Shown here: positions 44,135-52,429 of the stretch, piece by piece
Numbering within the stretch: position 1 is the stretch's first letter
Layout of the letters: each line of letters opens with the position of its first letter
From: Pseudomonas paraglycinae
Lineage (GTDB): Bacteria; Pseudomonadota; Gammaproteobacteria; Pseudomonadales; Pseudomonadaceae
Direction of reading: 5' to 3'
DNA: 64,000 nucleotides
NCBI RefSeq assembly: GCF_021601625.1
Contig: NZ_BQHR01000003.1
Coordinates: forward strand, 372,001-436,000
Notes under the pieces: model-generated
What the model was told of the DNA's origin: nothing
Seen by the model: only the letters and a program-made list of their open reading frames with translations
The model's database searches: none
Program-made: the position numbers and the translations under genes

Positions 44135-45046
44135 TTACAGGACGATGCTCATGCCGTCATACGCCACTTCAACATTGCGCCGAACCAGTTCCGCGCGTTC
44201 CGGCGAGTCTTCGTCGAGAATCGGGTTGGTGTTGTTGATGTGGATAAGCACCTTACGTTGCTCGGGAAGCTGTTCCAGCACTTCGAGCATGCCGCCAGGG
44301 CCATTCTGCGCCAGATGGCCCATTTCGCGGCCGGTGCGGGTGCCGACGCCACGGCGCTGCATTTCATCGTCGTCCCACATCGTCCCGTCCACCAGCACGC
44401 AGTCACTGCCGGCCATGATTTCCAGCAGCGGCGCGTCGACCTTGCCCAGGCCCGGGGCGTAGAACAGTTTGCCGCCCGTGCCGAGGTCTTCGACGATCAG
44501 GCCGATGTTGTCGCCTGGGTGCGGGTCGAAGCGGTGCGGCGAGTAGGGCGGTGCCGCGCTGCGCAACGGCAGCGGGGTGAAGCGCAGGTTCGGGCAGGCG
44601 GCGACGGTGAAGCTCTGGTCAAGTTCGATGCGGTTCCAGTCCAGCCCGCCGTTCCAGTGCTTGAGCATGGTGAACAGCGGGAAACCGGTGCTCAGGTCTT
44701 CGTGGACCATGTCCGTGCACCAGACCTGATGCGGGCAACCTTCGCGCAGGCTGAGCAGACCGGTGGTGTGGTCGATCTGGCTGTCCATCAGGATGATCGC
44801 GCTGATGCCGGTATCACGCAGGGCACGGCCCGGTTGCATCGGGGCGAAGCTCTGAAGCTGCGCGCGGATGTCCGGCGAGGCGTTGCACAGCACCCAGTTC
44901 ACGCCGTCATCGGAAATCGCGATGGACGATTGGGTACGGGCCTGGGCATTCAGGCTGCCGTCGCGAAAACCGGCGCAATTGACGCAGTTGCAGTTCCACT
45001 GCGGAAAACCGCCACCGGCGGCCGAACCCAGAATCTGGACGAACAT
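44135..45046 (-). CDS. pqqB: PQQ biosynthesis protein PqqB
   Basis: Metallo-beta-lactamase-fold protein of 303 residues that hydroxylates the tyrosine part of the PQQ precursor. It begins [24 protein letters not shown], with the Cys pair region typical of PqqB, and has the metal-site [17 protein letters not shown] and the [11 protein letters not shown] segment. A hairpin with a T-rich tail separates it from pqqA. Confidence 0.97.
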   Translation of the reverse strand: MFVQILGSAAGGGFPQWNCNCVNCAGFRDGSLNAQARTQSSIAISDDGVNWVLCNASPDIRAQLQSFAPMQPGRALRDTGISAIILMDSQIDHTTGLLSLREGCPHQVWCTDMVHEDLSTGFPLFTMLKHWNGGLDWNRIELDQSFTVAACPNLRFTPLPLRSAAPPYSPHRFDPHPGDNIGLIVEDLGTGGKLFYAPGLGKVDAPLLEIMAGSDCVLVDGTMWDDDEMQRRGVGTRTGREMGHLAQNGPGGMLEVLEQLPEQRKVLIHINNTNPILDEDSPERAELVRRNVEVAYDGMSIVL

Positions 45047-45070
45047 GAACGCTCCATCATTTCAACGCTG

Positions 45071-45101
45071 AAAATAAAACGCCCCGGCGAGCCGAGGCGT
45101 T
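45071..45101 (-). terminator. Attenuator between pqqA and pqqB
   Basis: On the minus strand AACGCCTCGG and CCGGGGCGTT pair (one G-T) and are followed by TTATTTT. Partial termination here would give more of the substrate peptide PqqA than of the enzymes. Confidence 0.75.
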
Positions 45102-45130
45102 GCACTGCAGTGTTCTGCTTGAGGCAGGAC

Positions 45131-45205
45131 TCAGCGGCTGGCGAAGTACATGGTGACTTCGAAGCCGATGCGCAGGTCGGTGTAAGCAGGTTTGGTCCAA
45201 GCCAT
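45131..45205 (-). CDS. pqqA: PQQ precursor peptide PqqA
   Basis: A 24-residue peptide, MAWTKPAYTDLRIGFEVTMY followed by FASR, too short for most gene finders. The Glu and Tyr that become PQQ are residues 16 and 20 (EVTMY). AAGGAG lies before the ATG. It is the substrate of PqqD/PqqE and is the first gene of the pqqABCDE group. Confidence 0.98.
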   Translation of the reverse strand: MAWTKPAYTDLRIGFEVTMYFASR

Positions 45206-45232
45206 CGGGTGACTCCTTTTTCAGGTGGGTGA

Positions 45233-45244
45233 GATAGCGCTATC
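45233..45244. promoter_or_regulatory. Palindrome upstream of pqqA
   Basis: GATAGCGCTATC, a perfect 12-bp palindrome, lies 28 bp before the pqqA start in the 159-bp pqqF-pqqA gap, where a separate pqqA promoter would be expected. The binding protein, if any, is unknown. Confidence 0.35.
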
Positions 45245-45364
45245 CATGGGTATAGTCCACGGCAGCGCAGGGATGTTCCAAATAGTTAGGTGGCTATGTT
45301 ACTCAAAATTTCAGGGGGTTGGCCCGTGAATCTTTGAGAAAGCTCCTTGCAGCCCCGGTAATGA

Positions 45365-47791
45365 TCATTTTGCCGCTTGCCATGGCGCGTCCGGCGAAGC
45401 GGCGTTGGAGAGGCCGTGCCAGCCGCCCTCGGCGCGGATCAGACGTTGTGCGGCGGCCAGCAATGCCGGGCGATCCAGTTGGGCGATGGCGCTGCGCAGA
45501 TGGGCCAGATAATCCGACGAGTGGCCGGCGAGGCGGGCCTGCCACAGGAGTTCGGCCGCATCTTTGCCGGACAGGACGCTGTCATCGAACTGATCGACAA
45601 GCGTCTGGCGTTGCCGGGCGAGGCTCGCGTCATCGAGTCGTTCGACAAGGGCTGGCAGGCTATCGAGAAACTGCTGAATGTGACCGAGCAATTGCGCGGC
45701 GGTGGCCGTGGGGGATTGCACACCGAACAGCAATCCGGTCTGGCCGTGGAGCTGACGCAGCCCGCTGAACACCGCATAACCCAGTTGCAGTTCGACGCGC
45801 AGGCGTTGGTAGAACGGTGTCTGGCACAGATGCGCTAGCAGGCGCCACGCGGCTTCGTCGGCGATCTCGTGGCTGGCGGTCGGGCAGAACAGCAGCAAGG
45901 CGTGTTCGCTGGACGTGCTGTCGATCTGACTCCACCGGCATCCGGCGTTGATTGCCGACGGTGCGGGAATTTGATTGTCCGGGATGCCGGGGATGCGACT
46001 CAGGGCCAGACCCATGGCTGACTGGGTTTGTGGGCTTAACCCCAAAGCCAGACCGTCCCAGCGGGAAGTTGTCCACAGGTGGGCGGCGTCATCGGATTTG
46101 CCTACCGCTGGCAGGCATTTTTCCGGCAGTACTTTGAGCAGCTGGCGGATCGGTATCAGCGCAGGTTGCGGCTCGCCTTTCGCGGAATCGGCGCCCACTT
46201 GTGTCAGAGATTTCAGTGCGTGCTCCAGGACAACGGGCAGCGTGTCCTGCAGGCCAGTGAGTTTCAGCAGCCACTGATCAGCTGAGGCGCTGAAGGACAA
46301 CTCGACCCCGGCCTGACGCGCGTCGTCGGAAATCTCCCGCAGACTGCGTTGCAGTTTCGCTTGCAGCTCGGCCGTGGCCGCTGCTTCCGTCTGCCAGCGA
46401 ACATACACCGCACCTTCGTCATCGTTATCCGGCAGCGCCTGGCTGAATTGCATCGGCGAACGTTCGCGTCGGCTGCGCGAGCGATCCTGAGCGAACGTGC
46501 GCAGCCCACGGTGGGCGCTGGTTTGGCCGCGGATCAGGCCGGCGTTGGCCAGCGGTTCGGCTACGCGCAGGAACGGATTGGCAGCGGGCAGATGCCAGTG
46601 ACTGCTGAAGTTATCCACAGTGCCGATTTTGCCGAGAATCACTTTGAGCGCTGCAACGGCCGATTCGCAGAGGCCGCTTTCGAGTTGTTCGCTGTCGAGT
46701 CGCGCCAGTTGCAACGCACCGCTGACCTGCTGCTGACGTTGAAGCTGTGCCGAATATTCCTCGCGTAGTGCCGGCCAGTCCTGCTGCGCTGCGAAGAAGC
46801 TCAACCAGTCGAGAAACTGTGCGCGGATGGCGTCGAGTGACCCGGATGCCCCAGTGAACTGAAGATGTAGAAAAGCCTGCCCAGCAAATTGATAAGGCAC
46901 ACAGGCCTGTAAGTCTTCCGCGAATCCCTGCTGCTGCAATTGAGCGAGCAGCCCACCGGGTTTGGCGCTGTTCAACCAGTGACAGAAAAACGCCAGTGCC
47001 TCGGCCGACGACTCCGGCAAATCCTCTAACGCAAACAGCAGATTGCCGTGCCGCTCGCCGACCTGTTGATAACTTTTCTGTGGAGTGTCCATCAAGCGAA
47101 CGGGGGCTGCCTGTGAAGTTTTATCCCCAGCTGTCAGCGCGGCGGCAAACTGTTCTGCCAGCGTTCTCAGGTCTTCAACACTTTGCGGCCCGACCAGACT
47201 CAGAGTCATCTGCCCGGTGCGGTAAAACTGCTGATGGAAATCTCTCAACGCCTGCTGAAAATCCGCTTGTTCAACCGGCAGGCTGTCGCGGTTTCCGGCA
47301 TGAAAGCCGCGCAAAGGATGTGCTGCCGACAATCCCTCAAACAGCGCCTCTTTCTGCTGAGCCGCAGCATCCTGCGACCACGCAACAAACTCCGCCTGCA
47401 GCACTTCCCGTTCCCGCAACTGATCGTCCGGATTCATACGCGGATGAGCGAGCATGTCCGACAGACGCTCCAGTCCACCGCTGAAGGACGTTGGCGGCAA
47501 CTCAAAGAAGAAATCGGTGGTGCGCTCGCGGGTGCTGGCATTCACCTGACCGCCGTGACCTTGCACGTAGGCCATCAGCCCTTGCTGTGCAGGAAAACGC
47601 TCGGTGCCGAGAAACAGCAAATGCTCAAGAAAATGCGCCAGCCCCGGCCACGCCAACGGCACGTCATGACTGCCGGCAGCCACCCGCAACGCGGCGGCGC
47701 TGCGCTTCAGACCGGGCATGTGGCGCAGGGTCACGCGCAAGCCGTTGGCCAGGGTTTCGGTGTGGGGGCGGGGGTGAGTCGACGCAGGCAT
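45365..47791 (-). CDS. pqqF: Zinc peptidase PqqF
   Basis: M16-family (pitrilysin/insulinase) protease of 808 residues, the expected length for PqqF. The inverted zinc motif HFLEHLLFLG (HxxEH, about 55-64) is near the N-terminus with the distal Glu expected after about 70 residues. Four M16 domains follow, the second half catalytically inactive. It is thought to cut the cross-linked PqqA to free the Glu-Tyr unit. The start is the ATG at 47791 with GGAAG upstream; a GTG two codons earlier is possible. It precedes pqqA, as in other fluorescent pseudomonads. Confidence 0.95.
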   Translation of the reverse strand: MPASTHPRPHTETLANGLRVTLRHMPGLKRSAAALRVAAGSHDVPLAWPGLAHFLEHLLFLGTERFPAQQGLMAYVQGHGGQVNASTRERTTDFFFELPPTSFSGGLERLSDMLAHPRMNPDDQLREREVLQAEFVAWSQDAAAQQKEALFEGLSAAHPLRGFHAGNRDSLPVEQADFQQALRDFHQQFYRTGQMTLSLVGPQSVEDLRTLAEQFAAALTAGDKTSQAAPVRLMDTPQKSYQQVGERHGNLLFALEDLPESSAEALAFFCHWLNSAKPGGLLAQLQQQGFAEDLQACVPYQFAGQAFLHLQFTGASGSLDAIRAQFLDWLSFFAAQQDWPALREEYSAQLQRQQQVSGALQLARLDSEQLESGLCESAVAALKVILGKIGTVDNFSSHWHLPAANPFLRVAEPLANAGLIRGQTSAHRGLRTFAQDRSRSRRERSPMQFSQALPDNDDEGAVYVRWQTEAAATAELQAKLQRSLREISDDARQAGVELSFSASADQWLLKLTGLQDTLPVVLEHALKSLTQVGADSAKGEPQPALIPIRQLLKVLPEKCLPAVGKSDDAAHLWTTSRWDGLALGLSPQTQSAMGLALSRIPGIPDNQIPAPSAINAGCRWSQIDSTSSEHALLLFCPTASHEIADEAAWRLLAHLCQTPFYQRLRVELQLGYAVFSGLRQLHGQTGLLFGVQSPTATAAQLLGHIQQFLDSLPALVERLDDASLARQRQTLVDQFDDSVLSGKDAAELLWQARLAGHSSDYLAHLRSAIAQLDRPALLAAAQRLIRAEGGWHGLSNAASPDAPWQAAK

Positions 47792-47829
47792 GGGCACTTC
47801 CAGAACAGTGAAGTGCCAATGCTAGCGGA

Positions 47830-48624
47830 TTAGCGCTTGTTGAGCGCGTCGTAAAGTTCGGGGCGGCGGTCGTTGAAGTAGCGGTTGGCGTTGCGCGAGT
47901 CGACCATCAACTGACGATCCAGCTCACCGACGATCAAGGCTTCGTCCAGTCCGGCCTGGGCGATGCGGCTGCCATCCGGCGCGGCAATGCTGCTTTGCCC
48001 GCAGTAATGAATGTCGCCTTCGTGGCCGCAGTAGTTGGCGTAAGCCACGTAGCACTGGTTTTCGAAGGCGCGGGAGCGCACGGAAACATCGGCAATGAAA
48101 TCAAAAGGAATCATGTTCGCCGTCGGCACCAGAATCAGCTCGGCGCCTTCAAGGGCCAGGCGCCGGGCGTTTTCCGGGAACTCCAGGTCGTAGCAGATCA
48201 GGAAACCGAGCTTCCAGCCGTTGAGCTCGACGATGGGAAACTCGCCATCGCCGGGGCTGAACATCGAACGGTCCAGATCGCCGAACAGATGCGTCTTGCG
48301 GTAATTGCACAGGCGCTCGCCGTTCGAATCGATCAACTGCACAGCGTTGTAGATCTGTCCTTCGGCGGTGCGCTCAGGATAACCGTAGAGAATCGCCAGG
48401 CCGGCAGCCTTGGCGATTCGTCCAACCTGTTGCGCCCATTCGCCGTTATAGACCTCGGCCAATGTCGCGACCGCCTCCTTGCCGATGTTGTAGCCGGTCA
48501 GGAACATCTCCGGCACCACCAGCAGGTCGGCGCCTTTGGCCTCCATCGCCAGTTGATGCAAGCGCTGAAGGTTGGCGGCGGGTTCCAGTGGCAGCGGTGG
48601 ACATTGGTAAAGGGCTACACGCAT
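47830..48624 (-). CDS. davA: 5-aminovaleramidase (nitrilase family)
   Basis: Carbon-nitrogen hydrolase of 264 residues that cleaves 5-aminovaleramide to 5-aminovalerate and ammonia in lysine breakdown. The Glu-Lys-Cys triad is in VVPEMFLTGYN (about 40), NYRKTHLFG (about 110) and LICYDLEFPENAR (about 143). AGAGGAA precedes the ATG, 12 bp after davB. The assignment as DavA depends on the pairing with davB; by itself it could be called an omega-amidase or R-amidase. Confidence 0.92.
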   Translation of the reverse strand: MRVALYQCPPLPLEPAANLQRLHQLAMEAKGADLLVVPEMFLTGYNIGKEAVATLAEVYNGEWAQQVGRIAKAAGLAILYGYPERTAEGQIYNAVQLIDSNGERLCNYRKTHLFGDLDRSMFSPGDGEFPIVELNGWKLGFLICYDLEFPENARRLALEGAELILVPTANMIPFDFIADVSVRSRAFENQCYVAYANYCGHEGDIHYCGQSSIAAPDGSRIAQAGLDEALIVGELDRQLMVDSRNANRYFNDRRPELYDALNKR

Positions 48625-48636
48625 CGAAGATTCCTC

Positions 48637-50319
48637 TTACTCGGGCAGGGCGATCGGGCCGATGTCTTTGAACACATCACCCGGGCCGGGGTTCTCTTTA
48701 TGTGTGGACCCGCCGAAGTGCTTCATGATTCCCCACACCGCGTTGAGCGAGGTCTGTACCGCGCCTTCGACCCAGGCCGGCGTCCACGACACGTCGTCGC
48801 CGGCGATGAAAATCCCGCGCTGCTCCGGCGGCATGTCGTCCTGCATGAAGTGCGCGTACATGCGCTGGTTGTAGCGATAGTGGCCGGGCAGGGCGCCCTT
48901 GAACGCGCCGAGGAAGTGCGGGTCGGCTTCCCACGACACGGTGATCGGATCGCCGATGATCCGCGCGGCGATGTCGACTTTCGGGTAGATCTTCTTCAGC
49001 GCATCCAGCGCCAGTTTCACGCGTTTCTCCACCGGGTGCGGGAGCATCTTCAGCGCATCGCTCATCCACGAGTACGACAGGCAGATCACGCCCGGTTTGT
49101 CGTCGCCGTTGTCGAACAGATAGGTGCCGCGTGTCAGGCGATCGGTGAGGGTCATGCTCATCAGGTCGCGACCGGTTTCCGGATCCTTGTCCTTCCAGAA
49201 CGGGCGGTCGACCATCACGAAGGTCTTCGACGATTGCATGTAGCGAGTGCGGTCCAGCGCCATCCACATCTTCTGCGAGAACAGGCTTTCATCGCATTCG
49301 ATCTGGGTGGTCAGCAGCCAGCTCTGGCAGGTGGTCAGTACGGCGGCGTATTCGCGGGTGTCGCCGTTGTTGTCGGTGACCGCGAAACGTCCGTCAGGTG
49401 CGTGGGCGATTTTCTTCACCCCGGAGCGCGGTGCGCCGTGGTGCAGCGATTTCAGGCTGGTGCCTTGCGGCCAGTGCACGCAGCGCTCCGGCGCATGACG
49501 CCAGATACCTTGTGGCACTTGTTCCACACCGCCGACCACCAGATGCTGGTGATCGTCGCAGTTGGTCATCACGACGCGGAAGATTTCCAGCATCGAGTTG
49601 GGGAAATCCGAGTCCCAGCCACCGGTACCGAAACCGACCTGGCCGAACACTTCGCGGTGATGGAACGACAGTTTGGCGAAGGCTTTCGAGGTGGCAACGA
49701 AGTCGTAGAAGGTGCGGTCGTCCCACAGCGGAACCAGAGTGTTCCACAGCTCCTTGAGGCGTGGCACGTCACGGTCGCGAATCGCTTGCTGGATATCGGC
49801 GAACTGCGAACCGGCCTCCAGAGCGTCGGCCCAGGCGTCAGCCACTTCCTGGAACAGTGCAGGAAGATCCTTCAGGCTCTGTGCGTAATGGGTTTTGCCT
49901 TCCAGGTCGATCACGGTGCTGCCGGAGGCCGGCGTCAGCGGGTTGGGGAAGGGCTTGGTTTCGAGGCCGAGCTTGTCGACGTAGTGATAGAACGCGGTGG
50001 ACGACACCGGGAAGCGCATGCCGCCGAGCTCGGCGACGATGCCGTCAGTGCCGTTGAACGCTTGGGAGCGCAGGCGACCGCCAAGCTTCGAGGCCTCGTA
50101 CACTACGGGTTTCAGGCCGAGTTTCATCAGCTCATAAGCCGCCACCAGACCGGCGATGCCAGCACCCACGATTGCCACTTCGGCACCGTGGTTGTGCTCG
50201 GGAATGCTACCCAGGCCGGCCGGGTGTTCGATCCAGTCGTCGAAGGCGAAAGGAAAGTCCGGACCGAAAATGGTGATCGGTTTCTTACCGTCTGCAGGAT
50301 GGCGATTGTTCTTGTTCAT
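48637..50319 (-). CDS. davB: Lysine 2-monooxygenase
   Basis: FAD enzyme of 560 residues that converts L-lysine to 5-aminovaleramide with oxygen. The dinucleotide-binding motif is VAIVGAGIAGLVAAYELMKLG (about 48), followed by YEASKLGGRLRSQ and the Arg-containing ELGGMRFPVS, and the C-terminal FAD contact GIFIAGDDVSWTPAWVEGAVQT. The sequence beginning MNKNNRHPADGKKPITIFGP agrees with my memory of the P. putida enzyme, including length. It is related to tryptophan 2-monooxygenase, but the neighbouring amidase gene supports lysine. The next enzymes (davT, davD) are not in the window. Confidence 0.95.
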   Translation of the reverse strand: MNKNNRHPADGKKPITIFGPDFPFAFDDWIEHPAGLGSIPEHNHGAEVAIVGAGIAGLVAAYELMKLGLKPVVYEASKLGGRLRSQAFNGTDGIVAELGGMRFPVSSTAFYHYVDKLGLETKPFPNPLTPASGSTVIDLEGKTHYAQSLKDLPALFQEVADAWADALEAGSQFADIQQAIRDRDVPRLKELWNTLVPLWDDRTFYDFVATSKAFAKLSFHHREVFGQVGFGTGGWDSDFPNSMLEIFRVVMTNCDDHQHLVVGGVEQVPQGIWRHAPERCVHWPQGTSLKSLHHGAPRSGVKKIAHAPDGRFAVTDNNGDTREYAAVLTTCQSWLLTTQIECDESLFSQKMWMALDRTRYMQSSKTFVMVDRPFWKDKDPETGRDLMSMTLTDRLTRGTYLFDNGDDKPGVICLSYSWMSDALKMLPHPVEKRVKLALDALKKIYPKVDIAARIIGDPITVSWEADPHFLGAFKGALPGHYRYNQRMYAHFMQDDMPPEQRGIFIAGDDVSWTPAWVEGAVQTSLNAVWGIMKHFGGSTHKENPGPGDVFKDIGPIALPE

Positions 50320-50465
50320 GGCTGACCTTGCTGGCGACCCGACGCTGGATGCGCGTCTGAGTATAGGAAAAGATGCCAGCCATTCTAGGGAGCGTAGAAC
50401 ACGTTAATAAGACGCAAAGTGTCGTCGTTTTGAGCGTTAGTACTGCGATATGACGAAAGCGATGG

Positions 50466-50927
50466 TCAAACTGGATGCCCGCGATCGATCTTGCTGCTGA
50501 GGATGATCGACGTCGTGGTCTTCTCCACACCGTCTACGCTGCCGATCTGATCCAGAAGCTGATCGAGCTGCTCCGGCGAATCGGTCCGCAGCCACGCCAC
50601 ATAATCGAATTCACCACTTACCGCGCATAATTGCTGCACCTGAGCCATCGCGCTCAACCGGCGCAACACCTCTTTGCCGGAGCGTGGCTGCACCTTGATC
50701 CCGACGTAAGCCTGCAATCCGCCATCCACCACACGCTGGCCCAGACGCACGCCATAGCCGGTGATGACCTTGGCCTTTTCCAGCCGCGCGAGTCGCGAAG
50801 TCACGGTCGTGCGGGCGATCCCCAATTGCCGGGCCAGCATCGCCACGCTCTCGCGGGCGTTGATTTGCAGGGCCGCGATCAACTGTCGGTCAATTTCATC
50901 AAGCACGGGTGGGCGGATGTCGGACAA
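50466..50927 (-). CDS. Lrp/AsnC-family regulator
   Basis: Regulator of 153 residues with an N-terminal helix-turn-helix (IDRQLIAALQINARESVAMLARQLGIARTTVTSRLARLE, about 12-50) and a C-terminal RAM ligand domain (about 70-145). It lies 146 bp upstream of davB on the same strand and is the natural candidate to control davBA in response to lysine, as Lrp-type proteins do. A possible -10 (TATACT) for davB lies in the gap. Effector and target are inference. Confidence 0.92.
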   Translation of the reverse strand: MSDIRPPVLDEIDRQLIAALQINARESVAMLARQLGIARTTVTSRLARLEKAKVITGYGVRLGQRVVDGGLQAYVGIKVQPRSGKEVLRRLSAMAQVQQLCAVSGEFDYVAWLRTDSPEQLDQLLDQIGSVDGVEKTTTSIILSSKIDRGHPV

Positions 50928-51034
50928 GGGGCGTCTCCATGGGCGCGGATCTTTGGTTGCGCATGTTACAGGCTCGGCCGGCGGTAAGCTTGTGGGCGAT
51001 ACTCGCGCGGTTTTCCATAGGGACTGTCTTGATA

Positions 51035-52123
51035 TCAGACGCTGGCAAATGCCTCACGAAACCGTCGCATGTCGTCTTCCGTACCAACGCTGACCCGAAT
51101 CCACGTCGGCCACTCTTTCCATACCCGGCCCACCTTGACCCGGCGATCGGCCAACGCCTGCACCACCTCCCTGGCAGAACGTTTCACGTCGACCATGAAG
51201 CAGTTGGCCTGCGACACCGTGCAGCGAAAACCGCGAGCGGTCAGCCAGGTGATTGTCTCGTCACGCAGCCTCGTGTTGGTGTGCTTGCGCTGTGGCAGCA
51301 ACTGCGTGTCCTCGAGACTGGCTATGCCGCCCAACAGCGAAGGGGCCGCCGGCACGTTGTAATTGCCGAACACCTCCAGTTGCTCCAGCAGGGCGGGGTT
51401 GGCTATCGCGATACCCAGACGGGCGCCTGCCATGCCATAGATTTTCGAGAAAGTTCGCAGCACCATCAGTTCGGGATGATCCTTGACCAGCGGAATGCAG
51501 GTCGGCGCATTCGAGAAGTCGATATAGGCCTCGTCCACCAACAGAATCGTTCCTTTTGGCTTGTTCGCCAGCGCGAGCAGGATATCTGCGTGTGGCGTCA
51601 CAGTACCGGTCGGATTATTCGGATTGCAGACGTAGATCAGTCCCGCCTGCGGATCGGCCGCCAGCATGTGTGGAAGATCATGGGCATGATCAGGATTCAG
51701 TGCTATCTCGTGGACCGCGACCTGTCTGCCGCGAGCCGCCTCGACAGGGTCTTCATAAGAGGGCGACGCAACGACCAGGCTACCCTGTCGAGTGAAGGCG
51801 TGAACCGCATGCTGCAAGGCCAGTTTGGAGCCGCAGAAAGTCTGAACATATTCCTCCGGTATGCCTTGTTGGCGGGCAAACAGAGCGTTGAGTCGGTACT
51901 GGATCTTGTAGGGATAACGCCCGCACAGTGCAATGCCTTCCTGCATCGCCTGTCGGGCGGCGAGCGCCGGTCCCCAGGGGCTCTCGTTGAAATTGATCAG
52001 TACCTCATCGCCGGGTACTGGTGCCGGTGCATCCTGACGTTGCGCCTGCCCCCAGGATGACTGCGCGAGCAGGGGAAGTGCTGCGGCGATTCCCATCAGC
52101 GAACGGCGAGTGACATCAACCAT
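51035..52123 (-). CDS. Tat-exported class I/II aminotransferase, PtaA-like
   Basis: PLP aminotransferase of 362 residues in the histidinol-phosphate aminotransferase group, but with a twin-arginine signal at the N-terminus (MVDVTRRSLMGIAAALPLLAQ, about 1-21, cleavage near AQSSWGQAQ), so it should be periplasmic. PLP-site marks are CNPNNPTGT, VDEAYIDF, the lysine in RTFSKIYGMAGARLG (about 221) and a C-terminal Arg (WIRVSVG). P. fluorescens has a periplasmic transaminase, PtaA, that turns the glutamate side chain of pyoverdine into alpha-ketoglutarate; this gene is a good candidate. AAGGA precedes the start. It stands alone. Confidence 0.88.
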   Translation of the reverse strand: MVDVTRRSLMGIAAALPLLAQSSWGQAQRQDAPAPVPGDEVLINFNESPWGPALAARQAMQEGIALCGRYPYKIQYRLNALFARQQGIPEEYVQTFCGSKLALQHAVHAFTRQGSLVVASPSYEDPVEAARGRQVAVHEIALNPDHAHDLPHMLAADPQAGLIYVCNPNNPTGTVTPHADILLALANKPKGTILLVDEAYIDFSNAPTCIPLVKDHPELMVLRTFSKIYGMAGARLGIAIANPALLEQLEVFGNYNVPAAPSLLGGIASLEDTQLLPQRKHTNTRLRDETITWLTARGFRCTVSQANCFMVDVKRSAREVVQALADRRVKVGRVWKEWPTWIRVSVGTEDDMRRFREAFASV

Positions 52124-52302
52124 AAAAATTCCTTTTTCGAATCATCAGATGAGCCTCGGCTTTGGGTGCCAGGACATATGGTGTAACGAAATGGTTAGTT
52201 GTCGATTTAGACGGGCATGAGGCAAGCCCTGTTTACGCTTTCAGAAGTCGCACGCTTTGAAGGGAGATGGGACGACGGCCTCGTGGCGGGAAAGACAGAA
52301 AC

Positions 52303-52331
52303 GAAAAAGCCGCACATAAGCGCGGCTTTTT
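52303..52331. terminator. Bidirectional terminator after the tRNA
   Basis: GAAAAAGCCGC, a loop of 8 and GCGGCTTTTT, just downstream of the tRNA on the minus strand. Confidence 0.9.
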
Positions 52332-52337
52332 CATGTT

Positions 52338-52414
52338 TGGTGGGCCCACACGGACTTGAACCGTGGACCAAAGGATTATGAGTCCTCTGCTCTAACCAAC
52401 TGAGCTATAGGCCC
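52338..52414 (-). tRNA. tRNA with CAU anticodon, probably tRNA-Ile2
   Basis: A 77-nt tRNA including encoded CCA. The acceptor stem pairs GGGCCTA with TGGGCCC, the D arm has AGCTCAGTTGGTTAGAGC, the anticodon loop reads CTCATAA, and the T arm is CACGG-TTCAAGTC-CGTG. The anticodon CAU fits Met or the isoleucine tRNA whose C is changed to lysidine by TilS to read AUA. The variable loop and T arm (TTGGTC, GGTTCAAGTCC) resemble E. coli tRNA-Ile2 more than elongator tRNA-Met, so Ile2 is preferred. Confidence 0.9.
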
Positions 52415-52429
52415 TCAGTAGGCCGCGGA

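Noticed and set aside
47995-50325. A 776-codon frame opposite davA and davB
   Set aside because: Antisense shadow; davBA are clear by motif and length.
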